Positions 1-11,619 of a DNA stretch of 64,000 bases are shown one piece after another. The stretch is from Malaya genurostris. Lineage: Eukaryota > Arthropoda > Insecta > Diptera > Culicidae. The stretch covers positions 125,397,650-125,461,649 of the forward strand of contig NC_080570.1 of NCBI RefSeq assembly GCF_030247185.1. Reading direction: 5' to 3'. The notes beneath the pieces were generated by a model. The model was not told the DNA's origin, ran no database searches, and saw nothing but the letters and a program-made list of their open reading frames with translations. The first letter of the stretch is position 1; each line of letters opens with the position of its first letter. The position numbers and the translations under genes were made by a program.

Positions 1-594
1 CTAACAACAAATAATCATTTTATTGAAACGCTGAACTGTTTTGCCTTTCTCATATAAAAAGGTTATACAATCACTTGAAAATCGACTAGTAAAAATTGGC
101 CAAGTGTCATATGCCTTTCCACTCAGTTCGTCGAGCTGAGCAATCTATCTTTGTGTGTGTTTTTCTCGAAAATGACTTGATCGATGTTGACCAACTTAGA
201 TTCAAATGAAAGGTCTCGTGGTTCTACTTGGAATTCCTGAATTTCATCCGGATCAGACTTTCGTTTCCGGAATGAGAGGCAAAGTGTGTTAAAATTGTGT
301 ACCGTCACTTGAAGAGTCGAAACGAAAAAAGTAAAAAGTTTTCTAAATTGGTCTCGAAAGTATTCCCGTTTTTCGAATAACGACGGCAGATAATAGTCAT
401 ACACTCAAAAAAGGATCTCACTTACTTTTACACTTTGTCCGGTATTCCTAATCTTAGGTTCAAATGAATGATCTTATGCTCCTACCGAAAATTAAGCATA
501 TTTTTCGGTTGCAATTAAAATCATGTTAGTTGATGGCCATACGAACCAACTTCGATTATACGTTCTCGGGTTCTAGTGCCCGAAATACCTACAA
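1..594 (+). repeat. Dispersed mosquito-type repeat, copy 1 of a local direct repeat
   Basis: This stretch is nearly identical by eye to 1412-1995. It contains the box around 88-150 (caagtgtcat, then actcagttcgtcgagctgag) that recurs in other forms near 21205, 36960, 39510, 40300 and 62815. Differences from copy 2 are a handful of substitutions and short indels, so the duplication is young. It enters at the window edge, so its left limit is unknown. No coding potential is visible. Confidence 0.75.
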
Positions 595-596
595 TA

Positions 597-2266
597 GGGA
601 CCGTGCACGAGGGCGTGGTTTAGTGGCCGGCGACGACAGCGCACGAGGCGGCGAGTGGAAAAAATAATGCTACCATAGCAAAACTTGTAAACTGAGTTTG
701 AAAATACTTTCTAGCGTATTTTCTCTGCGGATTTTTTTTCCGATCCCTATGGAATTATTCACGTGTGGTGCGAACGATTGTTCAACATCGACTGACTATT
801 AAATTTTGAATCGAATTATTCATTCTGTATCTAAATACGGCCACGTCATTTTCTGTCATTGCAGTTGGATTTGTGTCTAATATTTGTCATATTCACTCAA
901 TTTCAAACACTCAAACGATATTCTCAGCACATTAAATGATTTTTTAATCGACTTGACTGGAAACACTGAAAAATATCTTGCTAAAACGTTCTAATTTCAG
1001 ACCTTTAGTAAAAATTGCTTCTGTGTAATTTCTTTATATACTTTCACTCAAAGAAAATACCCCAATAAAATGTTTAAATATTTTTTAAATGAAGTAAGTT
1101 TATCTCGAAGTTATTTTTACTTTCGCTGAATTGCAATTTTTACACCACTTGCTATTACTTTATTTTCAGAGCAAAATAGACCCAAATAATTTTCCATCCG
1201 TCAAACTTTGAAATGGGCCACAGCTTTAGATAAATTTAACTACTCGATAAAAAATAACTGCCCGGCTGTCAAATTTTAACTAAAAGTTCAAATAATTCGC
1301 AGGCTGGTCCATACTCTTAGAATGGAGGAAGAAAATAAATTGTAATCGTAAAAAAGCTAGCAATCTCACGAGTAGCCAGTTTGACGTATATAGAAAATAC
1401 GAGTCACGAAGCTAACAACAAATAATCATTTTATTGAAACGCTGAACTGTTTTGCCTTTCTCATATGGAAAGGTTATACAATCACTTGAAAATCGACTAG
1501 TAAAAATTGGCCAAGTGTCATATACCATTCCACTCAGTTCGTCGAGCTGAGCAATCTATCTTTGTGTGTGTTCTCGAAAATGACTTAATCGATGTTGACC
1601 AACTTAGATTCAAATGAAAGGTTCTACACGGAATTCTTGAATTTCATCCGGATCAGACTTTCGGTTCCGGAATGATAGGGCAAAGCGTGTTAAAAATTGT
1701 GTACCGTCACTTGAAGAGTCGAAACGAAAAAAGTAAAAAGTTTTCTAAATTGATCTCGAAAGTATTCCCGGTTTTCGAATAACGACGGCAGATAATGTCA
1801 TACACTCAAAAAAAGATCTCACTTATTTTTACACTTTGTCCGGTATTCCTAATCTTAGGTTCAAATGAATGATCTTATGCTCCTACCGAAAATTAAACAT
1901 ATTTTTTGGTTGCAATTAAAATCATGTTAGTTGATGGCCATACGAACCAACTTCGATTATACGTTCTCGGGTTCTAGTGCCCGAAATACTTACAAGTTCC
2001 ATTCTGTAGGTTATACTAGTTATTGCACAAAAAATCTCTTTGGTTTATTTTAAGAATCGGAGAGAAATGTTTTTAATAGTATACCACAGTATTATATATG
2101 AGAATATGATTGATGTGAGAAAAGGTTCATTACACCACTATCTTGTATTAAAACAGGTTTTTGACTGTTTTATTCAGCGTGAACATATGGTAACAGTGTA
2201 AAGCTATGGTAGAGTTTTTTCGCCTATTCGCCACTAATGGCGCTACTTGTAATCGTGCACGGTCCC
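597..2266. mobile_element. TIR element, 1,670 bp, flanked by TA
   Basis: A perfect 14-bp inverted repeat, gggaccgtgcacga, lies at 597-610 and, reverse-complemented, at 2253-2266. Both ends are flanked by TA (595-596 and 2267-2268), as expected for a TA-targeting cut-and-paste transposon such as a Tc1/mariner-type non-autonomous element. There is no transposase frame. The interior carries a second copy of the repeat that lies directly outside its left end. Confidence 0.65.
1412..1995 (+). repeat. Dispersed repeat, copy 2, inside the 597-2266 element
   Basis: This is the direct repeat of 1-594. It starts at ctaacaacaaataatc and ends at cttacaa. It is wholly internal to the TA-flanked element, whereas copy 1 abuts that element's left end. 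Confidence 0.75.
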
Positions 2267-2794
2267 TATAGATGATATTACTGTTTCACGCCCGTTGCCA
2301 ACGTTTCGAAAGTTCATTGCTTCAAAACGTTGGCCATTTAAGAAAAATAAATATTTTTGAGCAGCAAAAGACCAAAAAAGTCATCTCTTAAAACAAAAAA
2401 AACAAAAATTGTTGCACGAGTTCCCAGTTTTGTTTTATTATGATTCCATGGCTACTTTGATGGAAAACTGCTGTTGTTAAACAGTTTGTCAATTGACATA
2501 GTCGAAAAGTGATGGAAAATGCTAGCTGGGTTGTGCTTTACTGATAATTATATCACTTTATTTTGGGAAAACATGCTTTAATGTGACGTTTCTGAATATG
2601 AAATAACGCAAAAGTAAAACATGCTATTTCGCTTAAAACGTGGAATCAGAGTTAAAAACCTGGGGAATGAAGTAATCTATGATACAGGATTCAAAATGGT
2701 TACGTTCAACATTTATCAATAGAGTATCAATATTTTAATGATAGTAAATGAATACAGTTTGTACAAAAGCGCTCAACTTTCGGGGCACCAACTA

Positions 2795-3973
2795 AGGAGT
2801 GTATCGAAAATAAGCTATCCATATACATTTGTGTTGTACGCATGTTTTTGTGATGGTTTTTTATGCTCAGATCACAGCATGCTGTGCGTTTGGCTGTCAG
2901 CTTTCGTTTGTTTACTTGTTTATGCGGTTGAAATTCTGCGTTTTCAAAATGTCGCGTATTGAACAGGAAGTAAAAATTAAGGTTCTGGACACATGGCTAA
3001 GTGAGAAGGGTATTATTATGCGAAAATTGGCGAAGCGGTTTGGAATTCATCATACCAGTGTTAAAACCATCATTAATAAGTTTGGGGAACACTATTCTTT
3101 GAATGAGCTACCAGGAAGAGGCAGAAAACCCGATTCTTCCAATCCGAAACTGGACCAGAAAGTGGTATCTCTAATCATGAAGAACAAATCAATGTCAATA
3201 CGTGATTTAGCTAAAAAAGCAGGAACGAGTGATTGCGCTAAAAAAGCAGGAACGAGAAGCAGAAAATCTCGAATCAAAGTGTAGAACAGAAGAAGAGAGC
3301 AACAACAAGGGCCCGGAAATAGTATTCGCGTCTTTTGCAGTGACCGGATGTATGCGTTTAGATGGTCGATGAGACTTATGTAAAGGAGGACTCATAAACC
3401 CTTCCAGGTCCACAATACTTTACTGTCGTCGTTGGGGAGGATGTGAGCGATGCGGATAGGCCGATTCAAGTGGAGTAATTCGTTCGAAAGATACTGGTAT
3501 GGCAAGCAATATGTTCCTGTGGTTTGAAGACAACCATTTTTTACACTACCGGAAAGCTTCGGCTCACTATGCCAAAACCACTGTCAATTGGCTTGCGGAA
3601 AAGGGTATAAATTTCATTGAGAAAAATATCAACCCACCAAATTGCCCTCAGCTTCGACCCATCGAACGTTACTGGGCAATCGTGAAGAGGGTCTTCGATA
3701 AGACTAGCAAGGCAACTGGGAACATGCAGAAGTTCAAAAACATTTGGGCTCAAGCGTCCAAAAAGTGCGATGCAACACTTGTCCGGAACTTGATGAAGAG
3801 CGTTCGATCAAAAGTCCGAAAATTCATGAAGGAATAACTTAAGTATATTTCATCCAGTTTTCATTATGGTTAAGTTTAACCTCGTTCAATACAGGATTTT
3901 AGTTTGAATAAAATGTCGTTTTTTATCATAATTTGACAAAAAATCGCGGATAGCTTATTTTCGATACACTCCT
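2795..3973 (+). mobile_element. Tc1/mariner element, ITmD37E (DD37E) family, 1,179 bp
   Basis: The element has perfect 26-bp terminal inverted repeats (2795-2820 and 3948-3973; outer bases aggagtgtatcgaaaataag) and TA target duplications (2793-2794, 3974-3975). The identical ends suggest a fairly recent insertion, yet the transposase inside is broken. Two other members of the family lie at 18609-19896 and from 57773. Confidence 0.9.
2949..3837 (+). pseudogene. Broken DD37E transposase
   Basis: This is a cut-and-paste transposase remnant of the mosquito DD37E lineage. The ATG at 2949 opens the paired-like HTH region (MSRIEQEVKIKVL, then HHTSVKTIINKFGEHYSL), which is readable to about 3284 and contains a small internal duplication of the AKKAGT motif at 3211-3258. 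The first catalytic motif, DETYVKEDS, is readable near 3369 but is followed at once by an in-frame stop. The C-terminal part (3499-3837) keeps NPPNCPQLRPIERYW, including the catalytic Glu. The second catalytic Asp, in the family's WPDLAS motif, has been lost in a frameshifted patch before SAHYAKTT near 3550. The copy is therefore not functional. Confidence 0.88.
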
Positions 3974-4839
3974 TATAACGACATAATTTTACGAGCGATT
4001 TGAAAATATTTTAACTTGAAACTCAATGGAATCCAAAAAAGACCGAGTCGTTCACGATAGAACTTGAACCGAAAATCACTAGATTATGAGATTTGCGATC
4101 ACAGAAGCACACATAATAAATGTAGAATACTTTGCGGAAAACTTGAATTTCGAAAAAAAAATAAGTGCTATGATCCTTTGTTTCTGGATAAGACAGAATT
4201 TTCAGTTGAAGTTGGTAAGGAAATAACACAACAACATTCCATTCCAACAAACTGAACCAGTCATCTGGCACCAGTATTTTAGCACCAGCCATTCGGTAGT
4301 ACACCGATTACGTTGAGCCCCAAACACTCGAAATGTGAAAAATACCTACCACTTTCATTTTAAAAAAGATTATAAGGTTATTTTAAGGAAGAAGGAGTGT
4401 AGCAAGTGCCCCGAACTCGGGAAGTTTAAGGTAAAATTGATCGGATGTTACGAAAAATGGTCATTCTTGTCGAGTATAGCATATTTCTAGCAACTAAGTG
4501 AGGGTCACAACAATATTCACAAGAGGGAGAGGACGTGACGAGAAACGTTAACTTACAGATAACAGGCTCAAACAAAATTTTTCAAAATCCTGTGTAAATT
4601 TCAAATTTGCCATACGTTAGAAACACTACTACCACTTAGTCGACTAATCGCCGCGTTTCAAAACGTTCCACTACGTTCCGGAACGATAACAAAATCATCC
4701 TCTCTGTTATGTAAATATTCCAACTACAACCATTTTAACACTTATCACACAATTTCTTTAAGTGTTAAAGACAATTTTATTTCCATGTCGCATAAATCAC
4801 AAAACAAATCGATCGGAATAAAACAAAAACAAACTTGTC
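3974..4839. other. Intervening sequence without recognisable features
   Basis: AT-rich sequence between the DD37E element and the duplicated hairpin block. The short frames here have no recognisable motifs, and I see no inverted ends or tandem structure. Confidence 0.5.
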
Positions 4840-5001
4840 ATTTTAGTCATTTTGGTTTTGGTACCTCGTGGGTACCGATTTGTGCAGAAGTGCACATGAC
4901 TGTTTTGATTATTTTACGTTTCGCATTCAGCTCATCAGTGCATTAGCAGATTATGTTGACTGCTAATGCCACCTCGCGGATCAACATAATCCGCTAAGCA
5001 G
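4840..5001. repeat. 162-bp hairpin-bearing repeat, copy 1
   Basis: This is identical or nearly so to 5107-5268 at a constant offset of 267 bp. It contains two mutually exclusive inverted repeats near its right end: gcattagcag pairing with ctgctaatgc, and gcagattatgttga pairing with tcaacataatccgc (one mismatch). Small palindromic words, ggtacc and gtgcac, precede them. Confidence 0.8.
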
Positions 5002-5106
5002 ACGTAAAGTCATTGCTATTTACAACGCACTTATTTACACCGAAGTGCTATGTCTATCCTGACGTCCCAGGCGAAAACGAATTTACGACTTTATGGCCGC
5101 AAACAT

Positions 5107-5268
5107 ATTTTAGTCATTTTGGTTTTGGTACCTCGTGGGTACCGATTTGTGCAGAAGTGCACATGACTGTTTTGATTATTTTACGTTTCGCATTCAGCTC
5201 ATCAGTGCATTAGCAGATTATGTTGACTGCTAATGCCACCTCGCGGATCAACATAATCCGCTAAGCAG
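5107..5268. repeat. 162-bp hairpin-bearing repeat, copy 2
   Basis: Direct copy of 4840-5001 with the same paired hairpins. The 105 bp between the copies is not repeated. Confidence 0.8.
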
Positions 5269-5510
5269 CATTTTAACCAACAGCAAAACAAAATCTAGCG
5301 TGAAGTGAATGTTGCATCCAAAACTGTGGCTCATGTGAAAGCGGCACCCGAATCGTGGTGGCACCTCGTGTCGATCGTGATGACATTTGCAAGTGATCGC
5401 TGATTGAGCAAAATTTACACACAGTTCATATGTGAGCCTGTATATCCGTTATCTGTGGTTAATTCAAGTACGTTACAAGTGCTTTTTTTTGGATCTCAGA
5501 GGTTACTAAC

Positions 5511-5671
5511 GCCGTTTTTCATTGAAAAACACTGGTGGCGTGGATTGCTCTGGTTTTGTACTTCCGAGCAGAAGTGCAATTTTTTGACTGACGGTGTTTC
5601 ATTGTCATTTCTGCTCGAAAGTGCAAAACCAGAGCAATCCACGCCACTGGCGTTTTTCAATGAAAAACGCC
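5511..5671. repeat. Foldback (hairpin) repeat with ~62-bp arms
   Basis: The left arm 5511-5572 and right arm 5609-5671 are inverted copies with few mismatches around a loop of about 36 bp. Each arm starts with a near-palindrome, gtttttcattgaaaaac, and contains gtggattgctctggtttt in one orientation or the other. This is a foldback MITE or similar structure; no coding content is likely, although one frame (5404-5697) runs through it. Confidence 0.8.
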
Positions 5672-6106
5672 ATAAGAAGGTAATTATAGAGGGATAGAGG
5701 TGTTTTAAATGTTCCTAACAAAAGGGTTCAAACATAAAAGTAACATGGGGCACTGACTGTGCGCAAACTGAACATGAACGGAGTATTGTTTAATCGGGTT
5801 GCCGTCTAAGTTGTGTTTCACTACATTCAGAGTATTTCGATGCGGCCTTGGCTTCATGGAACATTTCCGACAGAGCCGGTGAAACATGTTAAACCCAGGT
5901 GGGTAATTTTTCATACTGCGGAGTCCTACCTACTACTTTGAAGTATTACTCTATTCTAATGGAAATGATATTTATCCCTATATTTATCATTCTGCACTCT
6001 AGTCGTTTTTTTAATAAAATATTGATTCTATAAAACTTTTCATGAAACGCGTAAATTAGAAGTTTGAAGAGTTTTCGGTACTAAGTTTTAAAACAAAATT
6101 TCGCAT

Positions 6107-6360
6107 CTAAGGGCATATTCAGGAGTGTTCTAGTTCTAGATGCATAAATTATGTCAGTTTTAAAATTTAAATCTAGAAATTATAACAAAATAAACTGGCA
6201 GCCCCAGCAGCGTTTTATCTGTGTTTCAAATATAGAAAAAATAGAACGGCAATGTATACCAGTTTTAAATTTGACAGTAGAACTGGTCGAATAATTAAAA
6301 CTAAAACGGATTGCTGGAGATACGTTTGTTTCAGTTTCATTTACATTATAGACCACCCAT
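6107..6360 (-). repeat. Dispersed repeat family (three copies in window), copy 1
   Basis: In reverse orientation this matches 50195-50480 and 62445-62670. Shared landmarks are the outer end agggcatattcag, a tctagatgcataa block, a ccagcag/ctgccag block and a segment with tcaaatttaaaactggta. No coding capacity; it is probably a non-autonomous element whose other end I could not fix. Confidence 0.65.
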
Positions 6361-6649
6361 ATGAATCTTGCAGCTGCTGAAGTTGCTCTAAGGTTTAACC
6401 TGGTTTCAAAATCACTGCCAATATTTGTTTTGAAATCAAAGTACCAACCTTCAACGAACCTTTAACATCAATAGCATCACGATCACTGAATCTATCGACA
6501 TATAAGTGACGTTACTAATTCATTTATGAAAAATGGAAATAACGAATTCCGCGTGTTGCTAAAACATTGCTTTTTAAAGGGAAAAAACGCGCAAGCCCAG
6601 CTATAGCTTGAGAAGTATTTTTCCCACTAGGATCTATTGAAAATGAAGG

Positions 6650-7400
6650 TTTGTGGTATTCTGATTTTGAACGTGACTAAACGAAGCAGTCAACCGGAAA
6701 AAATTAAGCAAGTTTTGATAATCGTGATGTATGAACGCAAAATCAAAGTTCATGAGATTAGACATGCTGAGATCGTTTGCACATGAACTGGAAGTTCTTT
6801 TACGATCTTGTTCGAAAATCTGAGCATAAAAAAATCGTCACCAAACGGATCTCGAACACGGCCGCGACAAGAATCAACAAAAGTCTGCCGCAATAAAATG
6901 GAATGCGTTGGTATGAAACAGTGGACGAAACATGGATCCACTATTTTATCCGGAGTCATACCAGCATTCAGACTGGGAAAGCCATCTGAAACCGTAACAG
7001 GTAGCTGAAACAATCATGGCATAAGTTTTTTAGATGTTCGAGGTATAATTAACATCGACTATCTTGAACAGGAAAGTACCATCAAAAATGATTCACCGTC
7101 AACCAAGACAATGCACCGTGTCATAAGTCAATGAAAACAATGAAAAAATTAAACGAATTGGGCTGCGATCTGTTTTCTCATCCACCTTGTTCACAATTAC
7201 CTAGTCCCAGCGATTGCTTGTCCTTTGCGGATCAGAAAAAGCCACGCCAGCGAAAAATTTTGGCTCGAATAAGACAGTCATCGCCGCAAAGGAAGCCGAT
7301 GTTTAGACCAGTGACAAATCATTCTATAAGTTATGAAAAGTGCTGGAACGATTGTATGTCATTTGAAGATGATAATGTTGATGAAGAAAAAATAGGCCTG
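6650..7400 (+). pseudogene. Mariner (DD34D) transposase remnant
   Basis: Scattered frames reassemble the order of a mariner transposase. QPEKIKQVLIIVMYERKIKV is near 6695, followed by VDETWIHYF (first catalytic Asp, about 6920), then QDNAPC-like text near 7105 that keeps HRVISQ, then KTMKKLNELG and SHPPCSQLPSPSDCLSFAD (7131-7240, third catalytic Asp in PSD). The terminal KCWNDCMSFEDDNVDE near 7340-7388 matches the conserved mariner C-terminus. Several frameshifts and stops (for example after the ETWIH block) show an old inactive copy. I could not find matching inverted ends. Confidence 0.8.
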
Positions 7401-7859
7401 CACACGAAATTATGTTTTCCTGGTTCGTTCCTGGACTGTTTAAACGATGTGTTAGCAACTTTTACTTATTTTCAGAACCACACAGATTACAAGTTTATTC
7501 GATACATAATCTTGGTTTGTATGAGTGATTTTCTTAAAAGTGAACACACTCATTGAAACGCAGAAATTTAATGAAAACCGTGAACTTTTATGTATTTGTT
7601 AGATGAAATCATGACAAAGATTTTCGTTACTAACTGACGTTTCGATCACCAATTATCTGAAATATGATTTTATAGATATAGATTCATCTACTCCAATCGA
7701 AGTGTAGAAATATTTTTAATGCAGTTTATGTAATGATTTGGAAAATTAATTTAAAATGATTGAGATATAGATGTTCAAAACCTGAGCACTGTTTGTACGG
7801 TTCTCAGTATTCTGAATTTGCACACCGGTATAGAAAACAAAAACGTAGTCATCCACCCG
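7401..7859. other. Short interval without recognised features
   Basis: Sequence between the mariner remnant and a probable LINE 3' end. Nothing here has recognisable motifs, although one frame continues out of the mariner C-terminus to 7556. Confidence 0.4.
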
Positions 7860-8396
7860 ATTCTCTGATCCGTCCCTGTCTACCATCTTTATTAGAACTA
7901 ACAAGATCTTTGTTTTTTGTCACTAACTTTTTCATTCTCCTTTCCCCCGTTTCTTCACCATCTCGATGGCAACTAATTAGATCTCTGTCGTATTTAGACA
8001 TGTTGTTCCCACACCCCCATTTTACCTCGTTTTCCACAATATTTACTTCTCTTTCATTCTCTTCCGTAACATCACCATCACCGACAACGGAAGACCGCTC
8101 CAGTCGATGACCAGGCTGCGGGCCACCCGCCGGGTCTTCGTAGGCTGGGGGTGTTTCTCGCGGACCCACACGGACCGAAGGATGCCAACGCCATCTGGAA
8201 GACTCTCATGCTATATTCATTTCACCGGCCACTGCTGATCGCCACCTGAAACTTGAATGTTCGAGAATCCGCGACCCCGATACGACATTTCCTAATGATA
8301 CTATTCTAGTTTTAAGTCAGTCGTTAATTACGATTATAAAATACCCTTGGCATCTTAGAGCTTAAGCAGTGTGCCCTAAAATTATACTATATTATT
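7860..8396 (+). mobile_element. Probable 3' end of a Jockey-like LINE
   Basis: A GC-richer block (about 8098-8280) runs into an AT-rich tail with the words aaaatacccttggcatctta and gcagtgtgccctaa, then attgaataaaaaaa at 8393-8407. This resembles the 3' UTR and tail of Jockey-type LINEs in mosquitoes. No reverse transcriptase is present and no clear target duplication could be fixed, so the identity and left limit are tentative. Confidence 0.35.
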
Positions 8397-8444
8397 GAAT
8401 AAAAAAACGTAATCCTACGTCAAATGATTTTGAGTGATTCTCTT

Positions 8445-8800
8445 TATGTGAAGATATAGAAGGTGAGATATGACAAGGTTTATTTCATCATGCAGAAATC
8501 TTTTACTAACTTAACTTTCACTTTCTACCAGAGGAGTCGACCTTAAACATCTGCCGGAAAATTCCAATAAAGGTCTTCTACTATTTACTATTCCGGCAAA
8601 GCTACCAAAAGTTGTTACTTTCTACTTGTGACTGCATTCTTCTTTTGCCGGTTCGGAATGTAAAGAGAAAAATACCTTTATCGGTATTTTCCGGTATCTC
8701 AGTCTCCTTTGCTGGAAGGGAAAAGTTAAGTTACTAAAAGATTTCTGCCTGCTCAAATGACCCTTGTCACATCTCACCTTTCTGCGGTATATCTTCACAT
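8445..8800. mobile_element. Palindromic MITE, ~356 bp
   Basis: The right half is an inverted copy of the left almost to the centre. tgtgaagatata and gcagaaatcttttact at 8446-8515 mirror agtaaaagatttctgc-type text at 8721-8800. Inner blocks (ccggaaaat, aataaaggt and ttccggcaaa) also mirror each other. The whole unit could fold as one long hairpin. No coding frame. The target duplication is unclear. Confidence 0.75.
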
Positions 8801-11595
8801 CCTTGCTCTACCTTGAGAACTAGCATTCTATATTTTTGATTTTATTTTTTATTCCGAAATACAATAAAAATATTCTTATAATTATGAATAATGTTAATAT
8901 TTCCATTGTTTTTGTTCGATATTTTAGGAATTTTCGGGTGGAAAGTGCTACCCACCGTACCCATCTCTTTCACCGGCCCTGATTTCCGAGGAACGCCGGA
9001 TAACTCAGCTAGTATTGCAATGAATATTGCCAAATTTTACAAAAAAAAAACTGAATTTCAATATTGTTTCATATATTGAGTAAGCGACGACTCACACAAC
9101 GCAAATGCTAAATTTAAAACGAAAGAATGAGCAAAAGTGACATAAAATAAATGAATATTAGTGCCTAAAAGTATCAGAATAGTTGAGGTGGGCTGGCAAC
9201 GCACTAGCAGATAATTAACCAAACCTGACAAGGCTCATACCATAACTTTTCACCGTGGGACATAAATTTAAAACTACACGAGAAAGCTGACTAATAGTGT
9301 GTCCTCCTAAAAGTTTCGAACATAACATGCCCATCACTCCCAGCATCCATCTAATGACCTTCTTCTGTTTCTAGTCGTTGCACCAGCACAGAATTTCAAT
9401 TCCAAATATTGAACCATTCTCCAAACCGCCAATAAACCAAAATCAGATATGTTTAATTACCATCATCATACTGATAGTTATTATGACCGTTACTTTCTCT
9501 CCCCTCTCCTTGTTTCCGTAACCCACAAACGATAAGAACGAGAACTAGCATCGTCATCGCTTTCATTTCCGCCTTTCCCCCTAAAATCGTACTCCATCAA
9601 AAGAAAACGCAGTCGTAAATCTGCCACGCATAAATGTTTCTGATTGTGCTCTGTCTTTCTCTCTCTGTCCCGGTCCCATAATCCATAACGATACCGCACA
9701 AAGGTCGTAAAAAACTATCGTCCTCCACCACCACCACCATCGCCGTTTTACCTCTTCAGCATCCACGTGATAGCAATCCACCGGTAGTAAACCGTAGGAA
9801 ATCGTATCTTCTGTCTGTCGAAATGTAGGTAGTACCGATCGGGCGTACGCGCAGTTTTCGTTTTTTAATGAACGCACTCATCTTTTAAACATATTTTGAC
9901 TGTTCCCAGTCGGTGGGTTTTATGCGTTAGAGAATCCATCATAGGATTCGGTTGATCAGGCCGATCATAAGCCGACCGCAGCGGAGGATTTGTATTGAAA
10001 GAGGGGAAAAACTAATAAAACGAGACTTAGAAGAGATCAGATCTTGTCAACATCTGACAACACAATCCTTGAACATACTCATTTTTTTTCTGAGCTGGTT
10101 CCAACGGAAACCCAAATCGTACCATTGAACTCATTACATAATTTCCCTAAGAGCAACTCTAATTCATTCGCCCGTCCCGAAGCTCCGAAGTCACTGCCCG
10201 ACGATCCGCAACCGGCCGAAACTTCGTGACTGTGATATATGGGTCCACTGGTTTGGAGTCCATTTCTCGTGTACGTACGAACCCCGAGAGTGGCCCCGGC
10301 AGTGTGTTTTTCCTTCCCTTTTGGAATACATATTTGTGTTCTTACGATGCCCTCAAATGGCGACAAAACGCTCGTAAGTGGATGGGATTAAAGTAGATAT
10401 TAATGCAAATTGGTTTGGCACATGCGACCCTGGGTAGCTACTGATGGCTGCTCGGTACCGGCTCAATTTCAATGCAAACTGCTGACCGAGAGTTGCGGCG
10501 GCAGTTTCAGCGGCTCCTGGTCGGTCAGGCCATTAACTAATGAAACGAGCTCGCGGGAGCAGAAATAGCTGCCGCCGCCACCAATTTGAACCGTGGCAAG
10601 GCCAAGGAAGCTGCTCTCTCCCTGGACGTTGGACGCTGGAAGACGACGACGACGTTGCGATGAAACAAAAGCACGCCTCGCCAACGGATGGGTTCCCCTC
10701 CATTTATGGACTTGGAGCCCAATCCGAGTGATTCGAATGCGTCCACCAGCGGTCGCAGGGGAAGGAGGGGGGGGGGGGGGGTCAGGAAAACGGCACACCA
10801 CAGAACCGAAAGAATGTTTCAACACGACACCGATCCAGAAGGTGGCAAAAAGAATTAAACTGAAATTTGTTTCATGCCATTGCGCGAGAAAAGGATTGCC
10901 AATGCCGCGCGTACAGGAAATGAGCCGAGATGAGGCCGGATTCTTAGCATCCCCAACTGCTGAAGGAATGTAAAATTGTCTTATCGTGGATCTAGCACGG
11001 ACCGAAACGAGAATGTTGTGTGGGGAGAACTTTGTAACAGTTGTTTCTTTTTTTTTTTATTTTTGCTTTCTTCGTTTTCTCTCCGCCGGACTGCGGTTTG
11101 ATAGTTGGCCGCAATTTGTATATGTGCGAAATGGAACTTCAAATGAACAAATGAAACAATATCACGAAGTCGAGTTCTACTCATCTAGTTCATGTTTGGT
11201 CATTTTATGGCGATCACGTGCTCAGCGCTGCTATTCCACGTAGAAATATGCGCGGGAAATTTTCTGGACTAATTTGGAATTACATCTGCTATGCAGAAAA
11301 AAAAGTTTACTCTTACTAAGAATAGTTAATTAATCAGGTTTTTTACCACAGCTAGAATATTTCTACGATCGGAAAAGACTGCCTAGAATCTCATTTTACA
11401 CCAGTGATTGCCAAACTTGTTTGGTCAAATGCATATTTTGGATGTATTATTATTGCCCCATATCCTATAGCAATCTATTTAGCATTTTTGCAGTCAACGT
11501 AAGTAATAACGTAAGTTTAAAATTTTATGTAGCGAGAAAAGACGAATAATCTAGTTTTTTTCCAATCCTTCAAGGTTAACATGAAGTATTATTTC
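8801..11595. other. Gene-poor, largely non-repetitive-looking DNA
   Basis: No frame here carries a motif I recognise. Frames up to 126 codons at 10469-10973 overlap on both strands and look like chance frames in GC-rich DNA (proline/glycine runs from the poly-G tract). A hidden host exon or regulatory DNA cannot be excluded. Tetranucleotide-poor runs such as ccaccaccacca near 9725 are simple sequence. Confidence 0.5.
10767..10781 (+). repeat. Poly-G tract (15 G)
   Basis: An uninterrupted run of 15 guanines preceded by gaagga. It is the longest G-run outside the LINE and could form a quadruplex or be an assembly-prone homopolymer. Confidence 0.9.
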
Positions 11596-11619
11596 AAGAC
11601 ACAGGCTGACAAATGAGGA

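Noticed and set aside
4023..4304. 93-codon reverse-strand frame
   Set aside because: It has no recognisable domain and lies in AT-rich spacer DNA with an opposing frame.
5404..5697. 97-codon frame
   Set aside because: It runs through the foldback repeat, with its two halves encoded by the inverted arms.
7849..8169. 106-codon reverse-strand frame with charged residues
   Set aside because: It lies antisense in a probable LINE 3' UTR and has no recognisable motif.
10469..10973. Overlapping 118- and 126-codon frames in GC-rich DNA
   Set aside because: Both strands are open at once, the frames run through a poly-G/poly-C tract, and no domain or codon pattern is recognisable.
11400..11420. cagtgattgccaaacttg, similar to a hAT terminus
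   Set aside because: No matching inverted end or 8-bp duplication could be found nearby.
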